64,000 bases of DNA from Pholis gunnellus. Taxonomy: Eukaryota > Chordata > Actinopteri > Perciformes > Pholidae. The first letter of the stretch is position 1. Every line of letters begins with the position of its first letter. The stretch spans positions 17,459,154 to 17,523,153 of the forward strand of contig OU342822.1 in the NCBI GenBank assembly GCA_910591455.2, given 5' to 3'. A model generated the notes under the pieces. The model was not told the DNA's origin and made no database searches. It saw nothing but the letters and a program-made list of their open reading frames with translations. Positions 32,072 through 43,400 of the stretch are shown one piece after another. The position numbers and the translations under genes are program-made.

Positions 32072-35000
32072 TCAGTGGATCTTCAGGTTGTGGAAGTGGT
32101 CCAACGCGGCGCCCAAAGCCCAGCTGGCCTCCACGTTATTCACTTTCTTGGTCAACTGGAAGAGTGTGTGTGTGTGGGGGGGGAGACAGCAGATCACTCA
32201 AATGCCTTTTGTATTTATTGAAATAAAAAAATAAACAAAACTTTGTGTAGTTTACTTTTTCTATTATGAACTTTTTGGCATTGCGTAATATATATACATT
32301 TATTTTTTTTTGTTTTTGACATACTATAAAAAGAATATTTTTTTTAGTCAAAGTATAATAGGTCATAAAAAAGTACAATTATAGGATGTCAATTTTCTTA
32401 GAAGTCATAGCATAGTATGTCTTGACATAAAAAGTCATTGTATAATATGTCATAAAGAAGTTTTTAAAAAGTCATAGAAAGGATGTAGTATGTCGAAAAA
32501 CAAGTATTAAAAAAAATGGTATGTTGTAAAAAAGTTTTTTTTAAAGTAGCATAGTATGTCAAAAAAACGAAAAAAGATTTTAAAAAAGGAAATAGTACAA
32601 AAGTAAAATAAGTCAATATGGTATGTAATCGTATAGTATGTCGAAAAAAGTACAAAAAAATCATAGTATAAAATGTCCTTAAAAAGTTTAAAGTATTGTG
32701 TTGTAAAACATTTAAAAAAAAAAAATAAGGCATATTATTGAAAGAAAAGTCATAGAATGTCTAAAAAAGGAAATGTTGTAAAAAGGTTTTTAAAGAGGTC
32801 GTAGTATAGTGTCGAAATAATCCTAATGTAAAATGCTTGTCTTTTAATGAGACTCAATAGTTTGATTTGAACAACTCTTAAGTCTGAGCTACACAACTTC
32901 AAACATGGGTAGTTGATTTTATGACTCGCAACCTTTGGGAAAATGTTCCTTTGTGTCTATTCCCACCTGAAAAACAAGAACCTGCTGATTGTGTTGCGTA
33001 AGGCTCACCTGCAGCACAGTGCTCTCCTTGAAGCCGAACCCATCCTTGAGCAGACAAGTGATGTAGGTCATGTCCATGCACAGGAAAGGACTGATGGAAG
33101 GGTACTTGGTCATCTTATTGCACACTGAGCAGGCAAAAAGGGAGTCATGTCAGTGAGGTTGAATGATCCTCTATATTCTGCTGAGAGCGTAGGATTTCAG
33201 AGAGCAGCGAGGACACAGGTCCAGACTATTGAGATGCGCGCTGTGTTTCAAGTACAGGCTGCAGATCTGTCATAGAACGGACGCTTTGCCCGTCTCACCT
33301 TCTTTAGCTTTCTTCTTGAAGTCTCGGACCTCCAGCATCCCTCCTTGGACCCCATCTGCTACAGGAGGCGATTGGGGTCATCTTCCACACATTTTAAAGG
33401 CTACACCGTTCATTAAGACGGTAGATCCACATGCACATTTCCATAATACTAATAATAAAGAGCGTGTGTGCCCTTTCAGCTCGGACTGGCAGAGGATAGC
33501 AATTTCTCTAATAACTACACACCTATAGCTCTTCAAATCCACTGAGACGGGTGCAGATGACTCACACTTCGCTGCCTCTGTCTTGCACTAGAATGGGTAA
33601 TATCCTGCTAGGTCTGTATAATTATGTACGGCGCGTGCAGTGTGTGTGTGTGTGCTAACCGATAAGGCCCGCATCCACAGCTCTGTCAAAGTAATAGGAG
33701 AATGCATAGAATACATTGCTGTCTTCGAGCTGGTACGGCTGATGAATAATCCCCTTCACGACCGTAAGTACTTCCTGATAACAGCGCTTGTATCCTGCAT
33801 AACCTGGGGAAGAAAACAGACAGTGGTGTAAGGTACACGTCTTCTGTGGGAAAAACATTACGACATGACGTGTAATTCAACTCAAGTCCATTTTAATGGG
33901 CTTTGGAAACATAACTGCGAGGGGAATCTGTAGTTTTGGGCTTTTTCGACTATGATTTCTTGAGTCTATTAACTATTATTTATATGCTTGTTCCTGCTGA
34001 AAACAGGTGAGCACATCTCTAGTAAACACAAGATTTTAAGTGGTGCTTTTGCATGATTCATCTTAAAGAAACTATTTTACAGATCTGTCGAATAAATCAA
34101 CTAATAGATTACTCTGCAAAATTGTAGAGTGTAAGAAGATGAAGAATTTCTTTGGTCGATGACAGCAGATGATTCTCTATCGTCACAAAAGATTCACACT
34201 CTGATATCTGACAATCATAGGTTTAACCTCATCATCATCAAAAGTGAATTTCATGATACAGTAGCTTTGATTGATTACACTTTAGGTAAACAGGAACGTA
34301 CCATCTGGGTCCCCGCTCACTTGATAGGTCAGCCCTCCAAAGCGCCACTCATCCCTGAACTTCTTCGGCAGGCAGGAACTTTTAAAAACGCGCCACTCCA
34401 ACCCTGTTAAGAGCGTTGACACGTCACTTGTTTTAATCTCCTAACTCGCTCCAAATGCCTCACAACTGGTCACCGCGGCGTGAGTCTGACTCAGTCACTG
34501 ACACGACTTCCTCTGAAGCCCTTCGGTGATTCGTCTCAGGGTCTCACCTCAATTGTTTATCAGAGAGAAAGAACTTGAAAGTACATCCCAGAGAAAGAAA
34601 AACATCTCTCTCTCTTGTTACCTCCTCCAGGAAGGGAACAACACCCGAGAGAACACTTGGAGAACTGACTCACTGTTTGTGTCTCAGTATCTGTCTCAGA
34701 CACACACCCGCAGTGAACAACACCGACCCACAGCTAATGGCATAGGAGCACCTTCTCCTCCCGCACAGCACACTACCTTCTGCACCCAAAGCGCCCAGTG
34801 TGGCCAGTCGCGCTGCCATCAGTCCATTTCCAAGGTAACTGGGTGAAGTGAAAGGATTGTTGTACAGTTACAAAACCAACCAGGAACAGGACTGTGTACG
34901 TAACAAGTAAGGCATTCTGAAAATAGGCCAAACAAATGGTGTCACACAGTGTTCACATCCTCATGACTAATTAAAAAACAAAGCAAGCGAAGTCACAAAG

Positions 35001-37829
35001 TTAACAAAGTCAGGAGCATTTTACTGGAGGCTAATTTTTAAAAAACAGATGGAAATTACCGTTAATAAGAGATTTTATCTAGAATTGATATCTTATGAAA
35101 CATGCATTAATTAAAAGATATGTTACCTGTAAGTGTACAATTCGTATGATGTGTCGGAGATGTCAAATCTGGCAACGTAATCAGCCACAGGGACACTTTC
35201 AATGGTTTTCTACAGTGAAATATGAAGGATACAGTGTGTGACGAATCACTAAAGACTTTCATTTGCACAGAAATCTCAAAGCGTGCAAAAACAAAAACTG
35301 ACCCTCAGCTTTGGCAGGAAAGTGATCTGCGTGGATCCTCCTCCCAGATCCAGGATCCCCACCGTCTTCTTGGTTTGTGCGTTCAGGTGACCTGGAAACA
35401 AGTTTCTTACTTTAATCCAGCAGCCAACAGAGAAGAGCTGATCAGTCATACCTTAGATGCTATCTTCAAAAGCCCTATTTGACACAGACTGTGCAAGAAA
35501 AAAGTAGAACATCCAGATACGGAGCCCGATAAAGATCAGAGCTTCCCCCCTTTGGGCAACGGAATCATAGTTGTATGCATTCGGCACGTATTTGTGAAGC
35601 GGGGTCTATAAAAAGACACGAGGTTACAGTACTCACCTGTCAGATAGTTCACAGATATCCAAGCCAGGATCCCTACGTTAAAGAGATGTGCAAACCAAGA
35701 ACATTTCAGGTTGAACACACAAGTCAATTTTAGAGAAAAGCCGACAACAAATGTTCACAGAAATGATAAAAAGGTCACGGCATGTTCGAACACGTGAGCG
35801 AGAGCTATGATGCTAAAAAAAACAAGCTTGAAATGCTGACGAATCACTTGTGGCACAACAGACAATAACACCAATTTCTCACCACATAATTACAGACTTT
35901 TAAGGTCACAAACAACTTTGTGGTGAAGAGCAATTTTCTTCAGCATCATCACAAAAGGCCGCAGTAATCTGCTGCAATTTAGCGTAACAGTCTGCAGTCA
36001 ACAGAGACGCCTTATAGAAAGTGCACAGCACACAAAGTAGGGCAGACGGATCGCTGATGCCACCTACGAAGTGCTGCAGAAAGAGCATGAGTGGCCGTGA
36101 TAAGTGACGGATGTGTGTTGCTTGGTCGGGGCAGACGTTACCTTCATACGTGCCATTCATTATGCTGACGCTGTTGTCTGGGACCAAAAAAGGAGATTCA
36201 TCAAACACATGTTGAACCTGTGGAGGAAGAGGAGGAGGAGGAGGAGGAGGGGGAGGAGGAGGAGGAGGAGGAGGGGAGGGGAGGCAGAATGAGTGATTGA
36301 GAGAGGGGGCGGGGGGGGGGGAGGAGAGCACGAGGGCGCCCAGGAAAGCAGCAGAGAAATGGCCTTAATGTTATCTACTGTAATGGCAGCTCAACCAGAG
36401 GTGCCCTCCGCTTGAAGGGATTAATTAATTCCCTCAGGGGGATTAATAAAGTATCATTAATCTTCCAAGGTGCCCCAGGGCCATCCATTACTACCTTATC
36501 CCCTCCACAAGAGCCTTCCCCACTAAGCTCGCACCGCTTTGATAAGCATACTTTTTCTCTCGTCTATGCACCACCTGACATCGCACTCCCCCCCCCCCCT
36601 TCCTGCCTGCTACCTCCCTGGATTAAGAGGTTGCACTTTGCCTCGAGAGTGTCAGACAATGTAGCGCCTAATAGCTCCCCTGTGATAAAGACCTGCACTC
36701 CGCTTTACAGAGGTCTCGACAGTGTGTCGTGTCCCGCTGCACTCTTGTACCTGCTCCAACAGAACCCGGGCTTTATCGGCGGCCAGCAGCCGGAGTCCAG
36801 CTGTGGCTCTGAGGCCCAGAGGAGTCCTCTTCCACTCCAGACGAGGCACCGTCTTCTTGGCCACCTTCAGCAGCATCCTCACCGTGTGTCCAGCCTTTAA
36901 ACAAAACAGACAATGCTCAGAGCAGCCTGTTGACGAACAGGGTGACTAGTTAGAGTTGAGAGAACACTCGAAGTGTTGCTTATTATGCTGCTTGAATATT
37001 CACTTGTTTGTCATTTCGTTTTTTCTCACTTCCTACTTACTTTCATTCCCCACAGAGGGAGGCTGCAGTGTTTCTGAACACAATGTAGAGCCATTGGACC
37101 TTGTCGTTCAGCTCAATATAATTGATTAGATTTGACAATGAACTTACCATTTCGGGAGAGTCAGCATATGCCGACAAACCGGGCTTTATGGAGTGGAACA
37201 TCTCATTGTCCAAAATAGGCAGCTCCTCTAAAAAGATACAAGAACCGCCCACATCAAATATGCAGCAGCTATTAAAACCATTAAGAGGCCTAAATTTGCT
37301 TAGCATACACATGCAGAATATATATATATATATATTAAATAGGATTATTTCTTCAAAAGTGAATGCAGTCAAGTATAACATATGTCCCCCTCTGGTGAAT
37401 GATGTAGAGGCTGTGAGGACAGAGGGAACGCTGAGGAAACGAATAAAGCAAATCAGTGTGTTGCTCTGCTGTTTGCATTGTAAATGAATTGATCACAAGA
37501 CATGCAAATACATTAGATGAAGCCCTGACTGCAGTAAATCCACGTGTGACTCTCACCCTAGATATTCATAACACGTGTTAAAGATGAATAGGTCTAATAT
37601 TACCTGAGTCACTCTGGATGAAGGTGTAGACATGGATGCGCGTCCCGGTGCTCCCCGCATCAAACATCACAGCATAGAAGATGCGGCTGTGGTTCGCCGG
37701 TCGGCTCAGTCTGGGAAGGATGCTCCCAAAGCTGTTGGTCAAGTCCAGGAGAGAGGTCTTGACCTGGGCTCGGCTCAGCCCCGCAGCGGCGAGCAGGACC
37801 AGGAGTAGAAGTGGCGCGGTGAGCTTCAT
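32072..37829 (-). CDS. ENTPD5: Ectonucleoside triphosphate diphosphohydrolase 5 (ER UDPase/GDPase)
   Basis: Soluble ER nucleoside diphosphatase of the GDA1/CD39 family. It hydrolyses UDP and supports glycoprotein refolding. Coding exons on the minus strand: 37829-37604, 37227-37148, 36894-36751, 36217-36142, 35672-35637, 35391-35303, 35209-35127, 34838-34777, 34403-34302, 33803-33660, 33358-33299, 33124-33009, 32155-32072; 1302 nt, 433 aa (human 428). Residues 1-22 form a signal peptide, MKLTAPLLLLVLLAAAGLSR then AQ. Apyrase conserved regions: FDAGSTGTRIHVYTF (about 56-70), LRATAGLRLL (about 130-139), GILAWISVNYLTG (about 176-188), LDLGGGSTQITF (about 202-213), FGGLTYQ. C-terminal SPFLCMDMTYIT and WALGAALDH match ENTPD5/6. 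The start is the ATG at 37829; an upstream in-frame GTG is not used. Phases all agree. Confidence 0.95.
32275..32835. repeat. Degenerate AT-rich minisatellite, motif AAAAGTCATAGTATGTC
   Basis: About 560 bases in which CATAGTATGTC, GTATAATATGTC and AAAAAAGT words recur many times with A-rich spacers. It lies in the last intron of ENTPD5. It is the reverse complement vocabulary of the array at 26155-26640. Confidence 0.85.
36221..36327. repeat. ENTPD5: (GGA)n polypurine tract, forming the acceptor pyrimidine tract of ENTPD5 exon 5
   Basis: On the plus strand GGA repeats run 36221-36283, then a G-rich stretch to 36327. On the ENTPD5 strand this reads (TCC)n and ends four bases before CAG at the exon 5 acceptor (exon starts 36217). 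The polypyrimidine tract is thus an expanded microsatellite. Confidence 0.92.
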
Positions 37830-38584
37830 CTTCACTCTGGAGAGTCAACCAAAGAAGGGTCTTCTTGTTAGAGCACTTTAAAGCTGCTATTCTATTAAAT
37901 GGGGCTGAAGCAGCTCAAACTGATGCCGACTGATGTTAAATTTCAGCAAGACAAGCGACAGAGGCGTAAGAAGCAATAGAGTTATTTATAGTGGACCACA
38001 CCCAGTCAGACTCTCCAACCAACCACAGAGACATACCCCAAAATCAACCTCTCCACCTGCTGAGTCAACTCCTGCGGACCATTTAGAAAACATCGCATCA
38101 ACACCATGTTTGGTGGACTTAAATCCTTTGATCTTTGATCAATACACGGCAACTCAAGCATGTTTCAACATCGCTCTACAAAAACTCAGATATCTAATGT
38201 GAGGAGTTATGATTTATTTAAAGTCGGGCAAAAACCCCTGTTGGGACAATCACTCTGCTTTAACTAGAGCTAAAGTCTGGAGAAAGTCACAGAAATGTAT
38301 AGAAATGCTACAACTAGACACACCATTGGAATTAGTTTAGTGTTAAAGGACTGTCTGATAAACCCCCGCCTCTGTCCCTTTATTATTTATTAATCACTGA
38401 AACGTTTCAGAAGCTAAGCATGACATCATTCTCATTTGTGGCCTGGATGCTCATTTAAAGCTACTCTTTGCTCAAAAATGCTAAACATCAAAATACACAC
38501 CAGGCCTCATGAATTTATCAAACATGACTATAGGAGGTATATAGACTGGATCTTTATGTGGCTATTCTGTAAATAAACATAAAC

Positions 38585-38640
38585 AATATATAATAATAAT
38601 TATATATATAATATATATATATATAATAATTAATAATAAT
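38585..38640. repeat. AT/AAT low-complexity microsatellite
   Basis: Mixed TA and TAA repeats in ENTPD5 intron 1. No further structure seen. Confidence 0.85.
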
Positions 38641-39175
38641 AAATATGTGATAAACAATTATATAAATTGCTCGTTTTGTCGGATGTTTTACCGGTAACGT
38701 TAGCATTAGTAATACGTTAGCGTTAGCGTTAACCAACAGTCAATTGTGACTAAAGTTACAACGTAGCGTACGTAATAACGTCTACCCAATACGTATGCTC
38801 ACTAGTTTTCACTCCTTAATACAATTTACAACACTTTTCCCCAATAAAACGTTACCATGCAGTTGTTTTTTTATGTCAGTGCAATGAAAGTAGAGTATCT
38901 TTGAACGGCTATCTTGCGTTATATGGATTGACCGTTACATAGCTCTTCGTTAACGTTCATTCGCAGTCAACTGACGTAACTTACGTCAGCTAGCGTAAGA
39001 ATGCTACGTTAAACAAAGCTAGGCGCCGAAGTTTGTTAACAAGCTAGTTAACGTTAGCCAAAAGCCGCACTTTACTGTGTGTCGTACCTAAAACAAACTA
39101 AAACACGGTAGAGAGATTTGTTACGTTAGCTAACTTATTTAAAGTGCTTTCCGGACGCTAAACACACTCGGAGCT

Positions 39176-39270
39176 CACCATGATGGTACGTCCGAGTAGT
39201 CCTCACGCGGACGACTCGTCGTGACGTCACCTGTGTTATGACGGAAGTCATTTTCGGTCTCGTGCACGTG
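39176..39270 (-). promoter_or_regulatory. ENTPD5: ENTPD5 promoter and first non-coding exon
   Basis: A perfect CRE TGACGTCA sits at 39222-39229, with CGGAAGT at 39242-39248 and an E-box CACGTG at 39265-39270. On the minus strand a plausible exon ends ACCATCATG|GTGAGC at about 39179, which would splice to the coding exon starting near 37836. The transcription start is inferred, not seen. Confidence 0.45.
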
Positions 39271-39514
39271 CTCAGCAATGAGCAGGAGCCTGCTCCAATG
39301 GGTCTCTTACAGCTAAATTACAGGCTGTGTATTGATGAACCACAATAAAAAGTTCAAACATTACCAACTACTTCTTGTCTGTGAAGTTAATTAGGCATTA
39401 TTTAGATCTTTGCCCCAGCATACCAATATGTTGGCTTAGTGTGTAATGAATACATAGAATATCAACAGAACCAGAGGATCATTTCAACACAAATCAGAAT
39501 TTAATTTAGTCAAA

Positions 39515-40433
39515 TTATAGTTTATTCAAACTGAACTACAACTACCTTGATCTCTTAATTTTCAACCACAAATAGTCTAGGTGACTAAACTTGATGTAGC
39601 TCATATAATTTGAATGAAAATATTTGCAACATACGGTTTCATTACAATGGTTTATAGAGAATGTCAGATGTCATGTAAAACAGCAATTTACCTTTTACAC
39701 CATCCATGATCAGAATAAAAGGATCACTCCCGACAATACAGTACAAAACCCTTGAACCTCTCTCTGACATACCACGTTAGTCCCAACACTGGACAGTAGG
39801 ATACAATACATTTAGAGGTACAAGAACTACAACCATTATTTCAGATTTAACAGAAGAACAGAGAAACGGTGTGCGCTTTTGTTCTAATGTAGCATTTGCT
39901 CCATTTACATCTTCTTTCCAAGTATCTACACAACGCTCTGACAAACAGAACAAGCTAAAAAAAAACACGGGATAATGGTGGAAGACATTTGGGCTCATTG
40001 CTTCAAAAAGGCAGAATCCCTGATCCTTTTGAATTCTACGGTCAGTTTAAAGAAATGAGACACCCGAGTATAGTACTGATCATGAAAATAACAGAGCGTG
40101 ATTACATCCATAGTCCACCCGGTCAGGACATCAACCGGAGAAAACGGCTACAAAACACAAACCCACGAAGAGACTCACGGCGCCATTCATTTCATCAGTC
40201 CAGCTTATCTCCCGCGTCGCCAAATGAGGTGAAATTTGCATTTGTTTGTGCAACATTGTTAAGGATGGATGAAGTTAAAAAAAAAAAACACCAACTAATA
40301 ACCCCCAGTGTGACTATATCTAAAAAAAAAAAAAAGAGGACATGTAGCCTTTGTCCCGCCCCATTTCCCTCCATGGTCTTCATCTTAAGGCATATGAGAC
40401 GTCTCTCAAAGTTACGCTAGATGTGCTGCCAGC
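39515..40433 (-). other. ALDH6A1: 3' UTR of ALDH6A1
   Basis: About 0.9 kb after the stop at 40434 on the minus strand, ending at a candidate AATAAA (plus-strand TTTATT at 39531-39536). It contains two oligo-A stretches near 40277 and 40322 on the plus strand (oligo-T in the transcript). No ORF is supported. ENTPD5's promoter lies about 250 bases further on. Confidence 0.45.
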
Positions 40434-43400
40434 TTAGCGTCCCATGGTGGGCATGGTCACAGCTGGGCCCGTCAGAGTGGCGTCCTCAGCCTTCCACTGT
40501 GAGGTCACAGTCTTGATCTGAGTGTAGAACTGGATGCCCTGGTGGTGAAGAGACAACTGCAGTGTCAACTACCCAAGTTCGTATCTTGATGCAGAGTCTT
40601 TTTATGATGACAAACCGCTTTTTGTTAATTACCTGCTTGCCGTAGAAGTTGGTGTCTCCTCTGAAGGAGCCTCTGGAGCCAGTGAAGGAGAACATGGGGA
40701 GGGGGACGGGGATGGGCACGTTCACCCCAATCTGTCCAAATACATAAATACATGAGGGATGGGAGATATGGCCAAACTATCACAATATAGCATGCCAACT
40801 CAAGAAATAAATTAATAGTTTATATGACAATAACTACTACTATTGTATTTTTCAGCTTTTAAATGACATTCATTGTAGTCAAGCCCTTTTTCTACTTATT
40901 CTTTAGTAATTCCTACTCGGGGCCCCCACTGACTGATTCTTACACCCTCAGGACAAGTACAGACATTTACATATCCCTGCACAACTCTTCCCTTTAAATA
41001 TTCACTTTAATAACACTTGTTTTAACATATTCTTAATTTTTTGTTTTGTTTATTCTATTGTATATTTTCATATTATTTTTAAATTATGTATTATATTATT
41101 GCACTGCGTTTATTGTTATGCAATAATATAATAATCACCCAGCCAAACTCCTTGTATGTGCAAACGTACTAAAATAAACCAATTCTGATTCTGACATCAT
41201 TTCTATTTATTGATTCCCAACTGGAAAAAAAGCAAATACTGAGTAAAGACAATTTCTTGAAGTTAATAGGTTCATGTAATTATTTCTCCTGTTCATACTG
41301 GCCCTTATAAAAGTCCTTTAATGGAAGAGATGGGGAGGATTTATTACAGCCAATAAAAACTACTTCAATGCACATTTCCATTATACATTTAAAGATTGAC
41401 TTTAAATTTTGTGAACCTATAGATTAATGGCGCAGACAATAAGTGTGAAACAAGGATGAATTGTTAAAATTATGCAGGAAAAATCTGAGCGAGGAGTTTC
41501 ACTTTCATGAATACTTTATAGCACCATTCCTTTGAGCCATCAAGTTGCTACGATAAATATTCACACTTCACATGAAGTCTATGTCCATTTCCCGTCTTTG
41601 AAACAGAACACCTCAGACACAAAACTGTGAACTCACAGTCTCACACAGTGAGGCCCAAAATAAGGCAAAATGTGACTTTTTTTTGTTTTGTTTTTTAAAC
41701 CCTGACAGAGCTCTGTTCAGGGAATAGTGTTCAAAATGACTAACAATCTCCGGTGTCCTTTTATTCAGCCCTTGTAAAAGCGTCTCACCTGGCCAACGTC
41801 CACCTCATTTGTGTATTTGCGCGCTGTGGCTCCATTGGTGGTGAAGATGGCGGTGCCGTTGCCGTAGGGGTTACTGTTGATTAAAGTAATGGCTTCATCA
41901 AGACTGTCAGCCTCCAGGATGACAAGCACCGGACCAAAGATCTCCTCTTTGTAACACTTCATGCCCGGCTGGAAAGAACAGCAGAACAATCACATTAAGA
42001 GTTTCAAAAACTCCACAAGGCATCATTAACAGTCCATAATGTACCAGTATGTACACACTTTGTGAGGTTTTATCAATACATAGAGATGACTGGGAAGAAG
42101 CGCATTTAACACAACATCTTCAGGCTCCTGTTAAACAAGCAAACTCTTTCTCTAAAATACCTGTATTGTATCATATTAAGACTTTTTAGTAACTGAAAAA
42201 GGCCAAATCTCACCTCAACACCAGTCAGTATGGTGGGTCCAACAAAGTTTCCATTTTCATATCCTTTGACGTTGACGTTTCTCCCGTCCAGCAGAATCTT
42301 GGCGCCCTCTTCCACCCCACTCTGGATCAAAAACTCCACCCTGGCCTTGGCTTGAGGGGAGATCAGAGGACCCACATCTGCCCCAGGCTGATCACCTTCA
42401 GGACACATACGTACATTATATCAATACAGGCAGTATCGTGAAACTCTTAATATCAAAATGTTTGACACAGTTAACATTGAAGTTACCTGCGTTGACACGC
42501 AGGGATCTGGAGCGCTCCACCAGCTCGGGGAGCCATTCACGAGACTCCCCGACAAAAATAGCAGTGGAGAGAGCCATACAGCGCTGGCCAGCTGCTCCGA
42601 AGGCTGCGCCCACGAGCTGGTTGATGGTGTTCTCTTTGTTGGCATCAGGCATCACCACACCATGGTTCTTGGCACCCTGAAAATGAAAAATGTAGGACAC
42701 GGCTCTGTAGGGTTTCTCTCCAGTTAGAATGTAGCACGGAGCTCATCACATATGTTACAAACATCAGTGATTGACGGTTAAGCACTGAGTTTTGCTCCAT
42801 ATATCTTTGTGTCTGTTACAACTGCAACAGAGTTTAATAAGTGGGTTATCATGGCAAACAACAGCTTCACAAGACTGATAATGCAGAATGTAAGAACAGT
42901 GTATTTAGTCTGAGGATGTTAAAAAGGTGTACTGTGAGTTCTGGTGTACCATGTTGGACTGCACCCTCTTGCCGTTTTTGGATCCCCGCTCGTAGATGTG
43001 CTCTCCAGCCGTGTTGGAGCCCACAAAGCTGATGGCTTTGACGGCCGGGTGGTCACAGATGAAGTTCACCGCTACACAAAGATGCAAACGGATACTGTGA
43101 ATCCTCCGTTCTTCATCTGTGCTGCTGCACCCGTAAGGCAATACGAGAGCACAAAGGCCTCGAATACAGAGATCCAAACCCTCTTTCCTCAAACACTCAT
43201 GAATTACTTACAGATATAGGCCTGCACATTTTATGGAAATTCCCCATCTACATATTGCCATGGGGTATATGATTAGTGCTTGAATCACCCGTGTACTTTT
43301 TGCCATTGGTTATTACACACACACACACACACACATTGTGTGCTTCTGAATGAAGAGGGAGACACACACTCACCTTCATGCTGGCCATGAATGATGTTGA

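Noticed and set aside
36412..36900. 162-codon plus-strand open frame overlapping ENTPD5 exon 4
   Set aside because: It is the complement of a conserved ENTPD5 exon plus intron sequence.
37833..37835. GTG codon two codons upstream as ENTPD5 start
   Set aside because: Vertebrate nuclear genes rarely use GTG. The ATG at 37829 directly begins the signal peptide.
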